This document shows positions 45,343-58,181 of a DNA stretch of 64,000 nt, one piece after another. A program made the translations under genes and the position numbers. Every line of letters begins with the position of its first letter. Position 1 is the first letter of the stretch. The DNA is from Papiliotrema nemorosa (taxonomy: Eukaryota; Basidiomycota; Tremellomycetes; Tremellales; Rhynchogastremaceae), in NCBI GenBank assembly GCA_032158125.1, contig JASKOT010000021.1, positions 219,765 to 283,764 on the forward strand, given 5' to 3'. Below the pieces are notes generated by a model. It had not been told where the DNA came from. It saw only the letters and a program-made list of their open reading frames with translations, and made no database searches.

Positions 45343-45750
45343 GATTTACGCATTTGCCCTTCTGCCATGATATAGTTGTACGGACCATAGATGCAGGGCC
45401 ATCTTGATTGCTTGTATCATCTTGGCTGGTGTTTGAGCCCTGTCGTCCACCCAAGGTTGGGTGGCCAAAGTGAGCCGAAGAGCATGACGAAGCTATCCAG
45501 GCCGATACACAATACAGTCGACTTTATCCTTGCTCACATTCATACTCCACTCCTGCACCTCCCTCGCTCGCGAACAGGCCAGCATCGCAGAGGGGGGGTC
45601 TAGCTCACTTTAAACACGGCGCAGCTGCGCAGGTGTATCCACACGATTGAAGCGCAGCACGGCTCAAGCTCCTTTCTAGGCGACTTTGGGACACCCATTG
45701 GGTCTCTGATCACCGTCCCGTCGCTATCCTCCCTCGAGACGCTCTGCGCC
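45343..45750. other. Intergenic, nothing recognised
   Basis: 408 bases between two plus-strand genes; presumed IVY1 3' UTR and TMEM184 promoter. No repeat or RNA gene seen. Confidence 0.4.
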
Positions 45751-48375
45751 ATGTCACTGCCGTCGTTCCCAGGCGATAGCGGGCACCACTCGTCCCCTTC
45801 ACCCGTCATCAACACCTCTTCTCCTGGAGCGGGGAGCAAACTGCCCATATGGCTCTTAGCATGTTGCGGGGCTTTCACAGCGATAGGTGGGTCAGCTGTC
45901 CCAAAAACTGCCTCCAAGCTGACCTGTAGCGACCGCTGTATCGATCATGAGTATCACGCTGCAGCTTAAAAACTACCGTAAACCTCCGTTACAAAGGGCA
46001 GTCGTGCGGATCATGGTAATGTGAGTACTTGTACTCGCCAACGCTTGAGCTGACTGGCAGGGTACCGCTATACGCCATATCCTCCTTGATAGCCATCTTC
46101 TCGCTCGAAGCTGCCTTTTTCATCGACGCCGTGAGAGATCTCTATGAAGTATGCCCCTTTCACCGCTTGGTTCAAACTAACAAACTAGGCATTTGTCATC
46201 TACACATTCTTCCAACTCCTCATCACCTACCTCGGGGGCGAAAGATCCCTGCTCATCATCCTACACGGCAGACCACCCATCCCTCATCCATTCCCTGTCA
46301 ACCTCTTCCTAGCCCCCATGGACGTGAGCGACCCGTGGACCCTACTCAACCTCAAACGAGGTGTCCTGCGTGAGTCTGGTAGCCGTGTATGACTGACCAT
46401 CCAGAATACGTACAGATCAAACCTTTATTGGTAGTCGCTACCATCATCCTCAAGTTGACCGGGACGTATCGAGAAGGAAAGTTTGCCGCAGATTCCGGGT
46501 ACACATATGTCAGTATCGTGTACAACACGTCCATCTGTCTCAGTCTCTAGTGAGTCAAAGAGGACCTCGGGTTCACCTCGCTGATGATAGCTGCCTGGCG
46601 ATGTTTTGGGTCTGCGTGAGCAAGGACCTAAAGCCATTCCGACCCCTTCGTGAGCTCGACTCGTCTAGTCGCAGCTAAATTATAGCCAAATTTCTCTGCA
46701 TCAAAGGGATTCTCTTCTTCTCATTTTGGCAAAGTATCGCCGTCTCCTTCCTCGTCGCTGTAGGGGGTATCAAGAGGAGTATGTCAAGCCTAGTCTTTGC
46801 CGACACTGACCCGCAGTCGGCGTGTACACGGACGCCGAGCACATGTCGTTGGCCTTGGTCGACTCGTTGATCTGCTTCGAGATGCCTCTCTTTGCCATTG
46901 CTCATGTACGTTGAACTGTCAGCGCATCTGCACAGACTTACTTTACAGCAATACGCCTTTCAGGCCAGCGACTACATTGATCACTCTTTAACACATGCGG
47001 TACGTCCACATCCCGCCGCGCAAAGACTGACACTCAGGCCCGACTCCCGTTTGTCTACGCCGCACGCGATGCTTTCGGGGTCAAGGACGTGTGGCAGGAT
47101 ACACAAGACACTTTTCGAGGCCGAGGAGTTTCATACCAAGCGTACGAGCCCGCCGAGGGAGGTTTGCACCATGGACGAGGTCGGCAGAGACGTATTCGAG
47201 CAGGATTACGATATGCCCAAGGCGGCAAGGCAAAGTATTGGTTGCCCATCCCCGGCGACGACTCTAGGGTCCGAGGCGAGATGGGTCCTGTTGCAGCTCT
47301 TAAGCGACGAGTGGAAGAGCGCATAGCAGAACGACAGGGCTATGCTCCTCTGCTCCCCAAACAGGTCGCTCAGGTCGTACACGAGGACCCAGAGTCCACC
47401 CGTCACTACGATTCGGCCGGATTCTTGGATTCCGACTCGAGCTCTGATGATTCCGACGCCCCGAGCTTAGATTTCCACAGTGTCGACGAGGACGAAGACG
47501 GTCTGTATGACCGTGCGAGGCGGATCGGGTACGCTGGATTCCCCAACGTCGACGTCAGCAAGGAAGCAAAGAACAAGAAGAGGCGAGAGGAAGAAGATGG
47601 AATCCTGCAGGGCAAGTGGACGAGGGAGCGACCGGGCCTGGGAAGAGGCAGGACAGACTCCGGTTCATCGAGGATAAAAGGCAAGGGCAAAGAGCAGGCC
47701 AAAAAGGCCGTCTACGGTGCTTGTAAGTCGAGTGAGAGATGAAACTGATGACGAGGGGCGGATCGGGTCAGCCAAATCGATGGCAAAACCAACGGACACG
47801 CGGAGCATCCCACAGCGAATGGAGGTGGCGGGTACGATGGCGATGCCGAGCGTCCCGACGCGTGGAAGCACACGAACGGCGACTGTCAGATGAGGTGGAT
47901 CAAGTCAAAACAGCCTCCCAAAAAGCCCACTCCGCCCAGACGTCCATCACCACCCAGGCGCAATTCGTCCAAAGCCCCCTTTGCGATAGGGGACGACGAG
48001 AGTGATCATTCCGGCTCTGCGACTCCAGCAAAGCGGCCTCTCCCGCCGGATGCGGTGGATCTGGTCACTGAAGATCTGGACCAGGTCGAAGAGGCTAGAG
48101 TCAGAGGCAGAATGCGCGGAGAGCCGCAAAAGACTGCACCTGCGCACGTGTACGTGCACCATGATCCCGACTCGCACAAGACAAAAGAGGTCGAAGAGGT
48201 CCACGATGGGGCCGAGGATGTGACGAGTCGGAGGCGAGACTCCGAATCCCTGGCCAAGGAGGATGTACCGGGTGCAGAGTTGATACAAAAGTTGGAAACG
48301 GTCAGAGAAGTCAGTCACGCGGGCAGGACCTATGTGCCTTCCACGACCCCGTATGATGAGAACCCATGGGCTTAG
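45751..48375 (+). CDS. TMEM184/OSTalpha family membrane protein (DUF300)
   Basis: Seven-span membrane protein of the organic solute transporter alpha/TMEM184 family. Begins MSLPSFPGDSGHHSSPS, then the first span (LPIWLLACCGAFTAIGG). Family landmarks after splicing: LQLKNYRKPPLQRAVVRIM, YAISSLIAIFSLEAAFFIDA, RDLYEAFVIYTFFQLLITYL, the GGERSLLIILHGRPP motif, KPLLVVATIILKLTGTYREG, FLCIKGILFFSFWQSIAVSF and ICFEMPLFAIAHQYAF. A very long charged, disordered cytosolic tail (about 400 residues) follows and ends TTPYDENPWA. Substrate unknown. The ATP-independent transporter assignment is for the animal relatives only. Confidence 0.85.
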
Positions 48376-48444
48376 ATTTGTCGGGATTAGAACGGTAGAA
48401 CTGTCACGACACGATCTGTAATGCACACAAAGAATCTTGTATAC

Positions 48445-50886
48445 TTAATCCAACCCATCAAACATGCCCGTTGCGACCGGCGTCTTTTTACCCTTCTTGG
48501 CGGCCTTTGCCTCCCTCACCTCCTTCTTCATCGCCTTGTACTCGTAGTCAAACCCTCCCTCGCCTTCCCCATCCTGCGCCTCACCGTCCACATCTTCATT
48601 CTTCTTTGCCCGTCGAAACGCCTCTATAGGCCCAATCTCCTCTTGATCACCTTTTGCAGCCCATTCAGCCGCTTTCCTCTTTTCCCTCTTATCCCTCCTG
48701 TCCTCTTTCCTCAACTTGGCCTCCTTCTTCTCCGACCACGCTTCTCGCATCTCGGCTTGAATCTTGCGTTTCTTCCGCTCGGCCATCTGCTTTTCTCTCG
48801 CTTCGTCCTTTCCTGCTGCCTTTTCCGCAAGGGAGGTCTGACGAGCCGATTCTCTCTGTTTCGACGTATACGCAAAGGTGTCCCACTGGGCATCAGCCGC
48901 CAAATCTGACAGCGGCTGATTAAACTCACGTCAATGTCCGCATCCGTCCATGGAATCTCCTCTACCGGGTCGACATCCTCTCCAGCCACCGCCTTTTCCC
49001 GCTTGACCCGGGCGGCATCTCGTTTCTTGCGCCAGTCCCGGACTTCAGGCATAGCGGGAAGTCGAAGCAGACCATACGCCGTACCAAGCGAGTTGAAATC
49101 CAAATTAGCGACTCGGAAAATATACGAAGCTTCATGCTTTGTATATGCTCTCAAAGCCGAGACGAATGCTTTCGCTCCCTGCTTGATCAGTATGATCCAC
49201 AAAGAGAACGATTCGCATACCTTGTCTGCGAGCTCGCGGTCCGTCCTGACAATCGCTCGCATATCCTGCAACAAGCCCTCTGCGGCCGGGTCAAGCGTCG
49301 CAGGGTGTAAAGACGAATCACCTTGCTGGTCGAGGTAGTCGTACGGGACAAGTGGCATCTTCCGCAGAGCCAGGAATTCTTCCTCGTCAGCTACGTATTC
49401 TCCCACGACTCACCAATGTAATCCTCTTCTTTCCCTTTACCAATCAAAGCGATACCCTTCCCCTTTCTCCCTGCTCTTGCTGTCCTTCCCGCTCGATGAC
49501 TAAACGTCTTGGGATCGGTTGGCGGGTCATACTGTACGACCACATCGACATTCTCGAAATCCACCCCTCGTGCCGCTACGTCTGTACAGAGCAGAACGGC
49601 AGGTGAGAGGTGAGTCGAAGGGTGCGAGATAAAGGCTGTTAAAGCCGAATCTCGAATCTTGGGCGGGAGATCACCATGAAACGAAGTGAGATGGAAGGAT
49701 GACAAATCTTTCAACTTTGACAGGACCTGTCCGTCAGCGCGTGCCCAGATGTATCTCTACTCGAGACTTACCCGGTAGAAATAGTCCACTGCTGCACAGG
49801 TCGAAAAGTAAACGATAAACTTGGCCGCTTCGTTGGTCTCTGATTCACGTCGCAATACCCGAAGAAGCTGCAGCGTCTTTTCCGCGTGTCGACAGACCAA
49901 GTACATGTTTTGCAACCTGCCAATCAGCATCCTTCGCGTTAGATTACCGGTCATATCCACCCAGTGGGAGTACGTCTCTCCACCAATTCTCCCCCCGTCT
50001 TCTTGTCTTTGAGATTGACGACAATCCTCACTGGATTTCTCAGACCCAATCCGACAATCTCTTCCACGGCGTCCGTCATGGTGGCAGAAAACAAGTGTGT
50101 TCGCCGTTGTTTAGGAAGATGCCGCATGATTCTTTCCACATCGCGTCGATGATCAGGCGAAGATAAAAGTCTATCCGCCTCATCCAGGATCAACGTGTCC
50201 AACTCGCCCACCTTGACGGCGGACACACCCCGAGGGGAGAGGAGGAAGGAAGCCAGTCTGCCGGGTGTACCGATGATGATATTGCTTTGTAGAGCCATAA
50301 ACGTGTCATAAGGTGTGGCAGTACCCGAAGTGACCAGCAAGGGCAGAGGGATAGCAGGTGGAGGAGGAGGCGTAGACGGTCCTGCTTCAGACGGGTCGGA
50401 TGGGGGTGGATGGATGGTCGAGATAAAGTGGTGAAACACATCGTGAATCTGTTGTGCCAATTCTCTGTCCATGAGCATAGAGGCACAGCGATGTTGCTCG
50501 AAATGTACCTGGTCGGGGCAATAATGACCGCTGCAATCTCGCCTCGCTTGTACCTCTCCTCCCTTCGTAGGATCCGCTCAAGAGTTGGAATGACAAATGC
50601 CAAAGTCTTGCCTGATCCAGTCACAGCCTATGCCGTCAGCTACTGAACCCACGTTGGTTGCAAGCTGACCTCTACAACACAATCTTGGTTTTTCATCGCA
50701 CGAGGAATCGTACCAGCCTGCACTGGGGTTGTCCTCTCAAAGCCCATATTTCGAACCACCTCCAGGCTGAATATCGTTAGCTATGGCAAGATCAATCTTT
50801 ACCAAGACTCACACCCAAGGGGTCAAGGACGGCTCGATCGATTCCCATTTCGCTCCAAAGCCTGATCCGCCAGCTTTCTTGGACAT
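48445..50886 (-). CDS. SPB4: DEAD-box RNA helicase Spb4
   Basis: ATP-dependent RNA helicase required for 27S pre-rRNA processing in 60S subunit assembly (DDX55 in animals). ATG at 50886 ([20 protein letters not shown]). Motifs in order: Q-motif region [16 protein letters not shown], Walker [48 protein letters not shown], then [25 protein letters not shown] and [13 protein letters not shown]. The C-terminal extension typical of Spb4 follows: [39 protein letters not shown], and a Lys/Arg/Glu-rich coiled coil ending GMFDGLD. Divergent from SSF1. Confidence 0.94.
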
Positions 50887-51048
50887 CACGGCGGGTGCCC
50901 TTTAGTCGAAGCAGAATACGCTTGAATTGATACACTCCAGAAATCTCTCTGGGCGATTGTTTTGACAGTCACGTGACGTAGATCGGCGGTGACCGAGCAA
51001 GATTATTTCAACGAGATTTCTACAATACATACCCTTTCATACAACACC
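50887..51048. promoter_or_regulatory. Bidirectional SPB4/SSF1 promoter with E-box
   Basis: Only 162 bases separate the start codons of two 60S-assembly genes. A perfect 10-bp palindrome GTCACGTGAC at 50968-50977 sits near the centre and contains CACGTG. A shared bHLH/Cbf1-type control site is a reasonable inference; no other motif is obvious. Confidence 0.5.
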
Positions 51049-52731
51049 ATGCCAGCTCGAAGAAGGAAGAACAGGACGCATCTGAAAGGCCCGGCTCAGG
51101 GAGAGACAGAGGTGAGCTTTCAATCACACACTCGGCCTCGAGCTCACGTTATAGGACAGTGTCCCCAAATCATTCGTGGTCAAGGTTGGTCACCCCGCTC
51201 AGTCGCAATGGCCTCACTGATGTACAGTCTGGAGCAGTCACAAAAAGTATAGCCTTTCTGGTGAAAGATGTCCGAAATCTTATGGAGCCCAACACTGCTA
51301 CCCGTCTGAGGGTGAGTATACCTGCATTCCTCAAACTGACCAGCAGGAACGTCCTAATGCCCGAATGAGAGACTACCTGATGATCGCCCCGACGCTTTCA
51401 GTGACCCACCTGCTCGCTTTCACCTTGACCGATGCTGCCAATGTACACATGCGAGTCGCCAGACTCCCCCAAGGACCCACTTTGACTTTTCGAGTTCAAA
51501 GATATAGTCTTGTTCGGTACGTCTCAACCCTGGCGATTCACACTAATAAAAGTGATCTGCTAAACTCGTCCCTGCGCAATGTCGGGAAAGCACCAGGAGG
51601 AGAATACAGGAATCCCCCTCTTGTAGGTATCCAACCTTGAAGTCATCCCAGTACTCATACCAGCTCGTCTTGAACGGATTCCAACAACCCGCCGAGGGTC
51701 CTCAAATGCCTCAGCTGCGTCTGATGAGCACAATGTTTCAAGGACTCTTCCCGCCTATCCAAGTCGAAAAGGTAAGAATAGCCGTGTCCCTCGTTAACGA
51801 CAGTCTGCCCTGCCCACATTCCGACGTGTACTGCTCTTGTCCTACAACCACACTACCCACCTCATCTCCATGCGACACTTTACCATCACTGTTCGACCAC
51901 ACGGAGTCACCCGTCGAGTCCGAAAAATGATGTCCAACGGGTCATCTAGAAAGCCCAATCTGTCCAACGCGGATGATATCGCCGATTACCTCTTGCGTCG
52001 GGTCGGTACCCCGGGTTCGGAAGCCTCGACTGCCGGGTACGATTCCATGTCCGAGACGGACGCGAGCGAGGCCGAGAGTGATACCAATGCCGTCGAGCTT
52101 CCTGAAGATTATGTAGGAAGGGGTAACAAGAAAGGAGAGAGAAAAGCCGTCAGATTGGTAGAGACCGGCCCGAGGCTGGAGCTCAAACTGGTAAAAGTAG
52201 TGGAAGGTCTCGTGGGGAGCAAAAAGGGCGAGGGCGCGACCGTTTTTCACGAATTTGGTCAGTCCATTTTTAACGATTTCTCATGGCTAACAAACAGTCC
52301 ACAAATCCAAGACGGACGCGGTGGCGCAGCAACAAGCTCACGAAGCCCGACGAGCTGCCAAAGAGGCACGCAGGGCTGAACAGGCAGCCAATGTGGCTAG
52401 GAAAAAGGCGGCAAAAGCCAAGGGTAAAGGCGGAGTGGACGAGGAGGCCGCCGAAGCAAGTGATGTCGATGTCTCTGGCGCGTCCGACTTTGAAGGTCTC
52501 GACCCAGAGGAGGCTCTGCAAAAACTGAGGAGTAAGAAAGCTGTTGCTGAGCAAGAGGACGAGGATGATGATGAATTCGACTACGAGGACGCCGTGCACG
52601 ATGCCTATAGCGGTGACGAGGATGAAGGCGATTGGGACGAAGATGTCGGGATGGGCGATGTCAGCTCAGACGAGGAGGAGAGCAGCGAGGAGGAACGACC
52701 AGCTCCTCCGAGAAAGGTCAGGAAAAAGTAG
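51049..52731 (+). CDS. SSF1: Brix-domain ribosome assembly factor Ssf1 (Peter Pan)
   Basis: Nucleolar factor for 27S pre-rRNA processing in 60S assembly. ATG at 51049 (MPARRRKNRTHLKGP). Brix-domain blocks across several short introns: SIAFLVKDVRNLMEPNTATR, MRDYLMIAPTLSVTHLLAFT, VHMRVARLPQGPTLTFRVQR, LVLNGFQQPAEGPQMPQLRL, MSTMFQGLFPPIQVEK, LLLSYNHTTHLISMRHFTIT. The tail holds RLVETGPRLELKLVKVVEGL, a Lys/Arg-Ala coiled coil and a strongly acidic end before PPRKVRKK. The 55-base gap to the STE14 stop is convergent. Confidence 0.94.
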
Positions 52732-52787
52732 GATGTGCATCTCGCTGTCGTGTGACTATTTTATATGTGAGAGAGTCCAGTCGGCAT

Positions 52788-53756
52788 CTATGTAGTCTTG
52801 AAGGGCAAACAGGTTCCAACCCTCTTGCGGTAGTCAATGTAGTCTTGACCAAAGAATTTCACGAGGTACTTTTCTTCGTCTACTGTCAGCGAGCCCACTA
52901 CAGCAGCTCACCTATAATCCGCGACGAGAAGAATCGAGCGAGAACAAATACAAAGGCGACGGCGGATACGACGTTCCCCAGCAACAGTTGGGTCAAGATG
53001 GCCCAGTAAAAAAACCCCACATAAGACGGATGCCTCGACCAGCTGCAGTCAGCACCGGTTGCGCCGGGCTGCTCACGAGTAGACACCACGAGTGATCAAT
53101 GTATGATCATCATGTTTGTGCGATTTGACAATATGCGAAAAAGACTTGTTGGCGTGGATCATTGCCAAGGATCTCATGCTTTGCGCGGCGACGAGCAGCA
53201 CCACCACTATAGTGAGCGATGCTCGATGAGTTAGCCTACCGATTGCGAGGACGGGTCGGGAACAGTACCACGAGTCAAACTTTTTCGGCACGACATACGA
53301 CGAGATGAAGTATTCTGCCAGTCCAACTGCATGGGCGTAATGGTACTGCCTTCCATTGTTCAACAAGAACGCTACAATCAGCTCTGACCCCTTGAACGCC
53401 TACTCACCGTCTACGCTCAATTTGGCGGGATTCCACCCTGCAGTGGTCCAAAACTCCCACAGATGAAAAGAGCCCATGGCGAGGGCATACAGACCCAATT
53501 GCGGTCTCGCCCAGGTCAAGGTCAAGCTCCTGCTCAACGGCTGGACGGCACATGCCACACCACCCACGGCTAGTCCTCCCAGCAAGGCAGAGATGACAGA
53601 CACGGCCAGAGGAGTGTTTGGGATGGAATCTCGGGTCACATATTGTGTAGCGGCAGGGAGAAGATCCGGCTGTTCACTTGTAGGCGCTCGAGGAGGGAAG
53701 GGAGTTGCTTGGGGAGCTGATATAGTCTCTCCGTTTGCTGTTCTGACTGAACTCAT
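52788..53756 (-). CDS. STE14: Prenylcysteine carboxyl methyltransferase Ste14
   Basis: ER membrane enzyme that methylates the C-terminal prenylcysteine of Ras-like proteins and lipopeptide pheromones. ATG at 53756. Early hydrophobic spans (AVSVISALLGGLAVGGVACA; PQLGLYALAMGSFHLWEFW) lead, after introns, to LNNGRQYHYAHAVGLAEYFI, QSMRSLAMIHANKSFSHIVK, HTLITRGVYSWSRHPSYVGF (SAM-binding RHPxY), FYWAILTQLLLGNVVSAVAF and EEKYLVKFFGQDYIDYRKRV, ending VGTCLPFKTT with stop at 52788-52790. All ICMT hallmarks are present. Confidence 0.92.
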
Positions 53757-54085
53757 GTTGCGATCAGACCTTCGAGGTGATACAGAATGGAGATGTTATC
53801 TCTGTCAAACGATCATTCTATCCCTTTGACAGAGGACAATAGAGGTTCGAAACAGAACAATAGGGATGCGTGTGGGACTCCACATGTTTGGCATCTGCCT
53901 GCCTATTTCGAGGTATCCCCTTGCGAGCCTATTCTTCTTCCCTCTTCGACATCTTTACCGTCTTCGTTGTTTACCTATACATTGCCCCTTCACCAGTCTA
54001 CTGCCCATCTACAGTTCCTCTTGGGGCTTTTGAACGGTCCCAACAACCCCTCCAGATAATCCTCCCAAGTGGACGCCGCGAGAGG
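53757..54085. other. Divergent promoter STE14/VID21
   Basis: 329 bases between divergent starts. It is pyrimidine-rich toward the VID21 side. A GGTTCGAAAC element at about 53842-53851 resembles a tRNA B-box core, but no tRNA fold surrounds it. Confidence 0.35.
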
Positions 54086-57000
54086 ATGACGACAGATCCG
54101 TTGGTTACGGTTAGCTTCCCTGTTATTCCCATTCAGCATGATCTGACTTTTTCCAGCCGTTTGAACTCCGTTCGATCGTCCATGATGTCCTACATAGCAA
54201 GCAGGCAGAGATAGAGTGAGTCTATCACCTTGTCACCATCATGCAGCTAATGAAAAGTCGGATCAGGGCGCAACATGAAAAGGCACTACGCGCGACATAC
54301 CGTATGACGTTGGGCGCAAACGTCCAAGATGGCGGATTCCCAGATGTCGAGACGGACGCTTCAATAGACGAGCAGCCTGACGACGGGTATGGAGACTGGA
54401 AAAAGGCGTATAGCTTGCAGGCTGGGTATGCCCATCCTACCTGAGAGACCCCGCTGATCCCTAGCCCGTCGAGGATATCAAAGCTACCGCTTCCCGCGAT
54501 ACCCCCACTGTCGCCCCCGAAAACCTCTACCGTCTTCCCTGACGACCCTGCGACCCCACCAGCCGCCAAAAGTATCCCACTAGACTACTCTGACTCGGTC
54601 GGATCGATCATCAATGTCCAACCACATGGTCCCTCTCCAGAAAACACAATCAAGCTGGACCAAGTACAGCCACCATACCGTCCCTTCTCCGGCTTCTCAC
54701 CCCCATCCAAGTTCTCTGTACCCGAATGGATACCTTCCGACAACTACCATCCAGCCGAAACACCCCTCGACCCTCCGTCTGTCGGTTTGATCCCCTTTGC
54801 ATCCGACTATACCGCCTCCTTGCCCCGATTACCACCCATCGATCAACCCAACAAGAGACGCAAAGCGAGCCGAGGTAGCACGGAGCGTCGCAAGGATTTG
54901 GTCGAGCTAGCCTACGAGTACAAGCTCAACCCGCTCAGCGGGTCTATATCAAAGTCGAGCAAATGCTTGGGCACAGAGGATTGGAAGATTGCAGCGATGG
55001 AAATGCGCCATGTACGAGCCATGGAAAGGATAGAACAAAAGAAACAGAGCAACAGGTGGTCTTTGCGTCAGCCTAAAAAGCTGCGCGGTCCACCGATACC
55101 AAAAGCTCATTGGGACTATCTCCTGGACGAAATGGTATGTTTTGCGTAAAGTCCCACTAATCACAGGAATGGATGAGGACAGACTTTGCGGAAGAGAGGA
55201 GGTGGAAATTTGTCCAGGCAAGAGAGTTTGCATACCAATGCGTAGAGTGGCATCTGGCGAGCGCAGAGGAAAAGGCGGCTCTCATGGTCGGCGGAAGACC
55301 ATGGGGCAGCAACCAGGCCATCAAGTCAAAGGAGAGGTCGGAGAATGAGACATCCGAACAACCGGCGGAAGAGTCGGCCGAGGACGATGTGGAAATGCTC
55401 ATACAACCTGAAGAGGAGGAAACAGCTGCCGATCCCGGTCAGCCCAACTCGACGCAGGTGCTCCAAGACATCACGGCCGAGCCCGTGACCGAGGCTGTCA
55501 AAGTGGAAAGGGAAGATTTCCCGATGGAGGAGCCACCAGTCGAACCAGGTGAAGAGGATGCAGATGGCGAAGAAGATGCAGACGGCGAGGCTGATGCAGA
55601 GGGAGAGGCCGATGAAGGTGTGGTGGGGTTGGACGACATACCTGCCACTGCCCCCGAGGAGCCTGAAACGTCGGCACGATACCAGGCGCCGGCCGGTATC
55701 GTCCTGCACAAACGCTTTGCCAATGCCGATCACCTCCTCGCTGCTCGAAAACCGATACTGGAGCTCGCCATGGAGGCAGGTACGGTCGATGCCGACGGTG
55801 CGCTGCTGCATAAATACGCCCCGCGACCCGAAGCCGATACCGAGACTCCTCCCATCCTGTCCGACCTGTTCCCCGATCTGGGTCTTTGGGGTGGTCCGGT
55901 GCCTCCTTCCGACGGCAAGATACACAAACGACACGACGAAGGTCAGACTTCATCGCATCGAGTCGCGCATACTTCTCGCCTCATGGACATCCGACCGATA
56001 TTCGTGTCAAATCTTCGTCCCGCCCAGCATTTCCAAAACGGGTCATGGGATTTACACTCTGGACCATGGTTTGAAGATCCCAAGGGAAGCACAGATGTAC
56101 CAGAGGAAGTACTGGCGACTCAATGGGGTTTCATTTCAGGTCGACATGTTCGAGCGTTGAATCCTAAGCACGCGCCTTCGGTTCCCAATCCCGATGACCT
56201 CCCTGTTCCGTCAACCTTGCCCAGAAAGGACGACAAGAAAGCGGATCCATCAGACAACCGAGTGCCTCGATACCAACACGTGTGGACCGACGAAGAAGAC
56301 GCTCTACTGCTCCGTCTAGTGGACAAATTCCCATGGAACTGGTCGTTGATCGCCGACGCTCTCAATTCGGAGCTCACAGTAATACCGACCGACAAAGTGA
56401 TCGCGTATGATTGCTGGGATAGGTGGTACTGGCAGTACGGAGAAGGCAAAGGCCGCCCAAGGCCTGTCAACACCAACGTGCCCGCGACCCCTGCCCCGGG
56501 AACCGCCGGACCCGGCAACGCCCCGAGCGATGCTGCGAATGGTGCCACGACAGGGGCCGCTGCAAACACTAAACCCCCGGGTACCCCTGCGACCGAGACA
56601 CCAGGAGGTATCACCGTCCCCACCCTGCCGACACAACCCGGCGAAGATGGTGCACCCCCACCACCCGGACTCTCAAAGCGTGAAGCCAAGGCGGCGGGCA
56701 AGCACAAGTATGAGGGGACCAAGAAATCAATCCGGCACCAGGTGCTGTACGACTCGATGCGACGACTCGTTCGACGCAGAGAGCAGGCAAAGCAGAAGAC
56801 TGCAGGTGAGCCACAATGACCCGACAGATGAATAGAGCTGACCCTCAGCGCTAAAAGAGCCCAAGCGGGTCATCAGTGTCCACGAATCACATTCCATCTA
56901 CTTGAACAATCAAATCAACACCCCATTCGAGATGGTGGAGATCAAGTATCAAAAGGACGTCCGGGACGCGCGAGAGCGACAGATGCGGGTGCAGCAGATG

Positions 57001-58066
57001 CAGGATGCCCGAGCTCAGGTGATGCGGCAACAGGCCAATTTGGTCCAACAGCAGCAACAAGCCCAAGCTCAAGCACAGGCGGCTCAGCAGCAACAACAAG
57101 TGCAGCAGCCTGGTCAACCCCAAATGCGTCCGCCTCCACAAGGGTCCATGCAGGGGCAGCCGATTCCCAACGGTCAACCGCGAATGGGACCAAACGGTCA
57201 GCCCATGCCAAACATGGCGCCCAGTCAACAACAGCTTCTCACTGCCGTCGCAGCGGCCAATGCAGCTCGTCAAGGTGTTCCAGGACCCTCGGCCAACGGT
57301 ACACTTGGACATGCCGTCCGACCCCTGCCTGGACAAACGCCTCAACAGCCGCCCAATCCGCAAATGCAGCAACAAATGCAGATGCTTCAAGCTCAGCAGA
57401 TTGCCGCTCGTCAGGCTGCTCAGGTCCAACAAAACCAGAATCGAGCCCAAGCCAGTGGAGAAACACCTCGCTCCAATCATTCCGCTTCGCCATATCAGCA
57501 TACGGGTGTGGAGCTTCCCAACGGGGAGATGGGCGTCATGCAGGGATCCCCGGCGATGGCGCACATGAACGCTGGACCTCATTCGTCCCCTTCGAGCGGC
57601 ACAAATATGGTGCGCCCGTTACCCTCTGCACATCTTCGAGTGGCCAGTGGTGGTAGCCCTCAGATGGGAGCACCTGTTCCTCCGCCTCAACAAGCTCAAG
57701 GTGGAGGTCAAGGAGGTATTAGCCAGGTCATGATGCAGCAGATTGCAGCACAACTGCAGGCAGCGGGACAGCAGCCTACGCCAGAGGCTATCAGAATGAT
57801 CCAGGCTCAAGTGATGCGTAATGTGCGTGTCTCTAATGACGCGTGAATCTGGCTAATCGCCAGGTCGCTTCGCAAGCTCAAGTCCAAGCTCAGACTGCTC
57901 AAGCGCAAGCACAAGCACAAGGTGGACAGATCATGCCTAATCTTCAAGGTGGAGTGAGTGACTCGGTGATGCTTTAGGCTCGGCTGATGCTTTGCAGCAA
58001 CACTTTAACCGCTCGCCCAGTATGCAGAGCATCCAGACGCAACCTCGAGGCAGTCCTGCTCCATGA
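54086..58066 (+). CDS. VID21: NuA4 scaffold Vid21/Eaf1 (HSA and SANT domains)
   Basis: Platform subunit of the NuA4 histone acetyltransferase. ATG at 54086: MTTDPLVT spliced to PFELRSIVHDVLHSKQAEI, then a Pro-rich linker. The HSA domain is in the middle: PKAHWDYLLDEM spliced to EWMRTDFAEERRWKFVQARE, AYQCVEWHL. An acidic region (EEDADGEEDADGEADAEGEA) follows. The SANT/Myb domain reads YQHVWTDEEDALLLRLVDKF, WSLIADALNS and CWDRWYWQYGEGK. The C-terminal third is Gln-rich (QQQQQAQAQAQAAQQQQQ) and Pro-rich, as in fungal Vid21, ending QTQPRGSPAP. The stop at 58064-58066 comes after two more short introns. Confidence 0.92.
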
Positions 58067-58181
58067 CGAGGGGTACAAGTAAAGGGTATCGTCCAAATGT
58101 GACGAGTGTTTGGTAATGTTGTACATAGTATAGCGGATGCATCGTCTCATCACATCACTGCTAAAAACTCCCCTTGCCGGC

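Noticed and set aside
53842..53851. GGTTCGAAAC resembling a tRNA B-box
   Set aside because: No complementary T-stem, acceptor stem or A-box in proper spacing around it.
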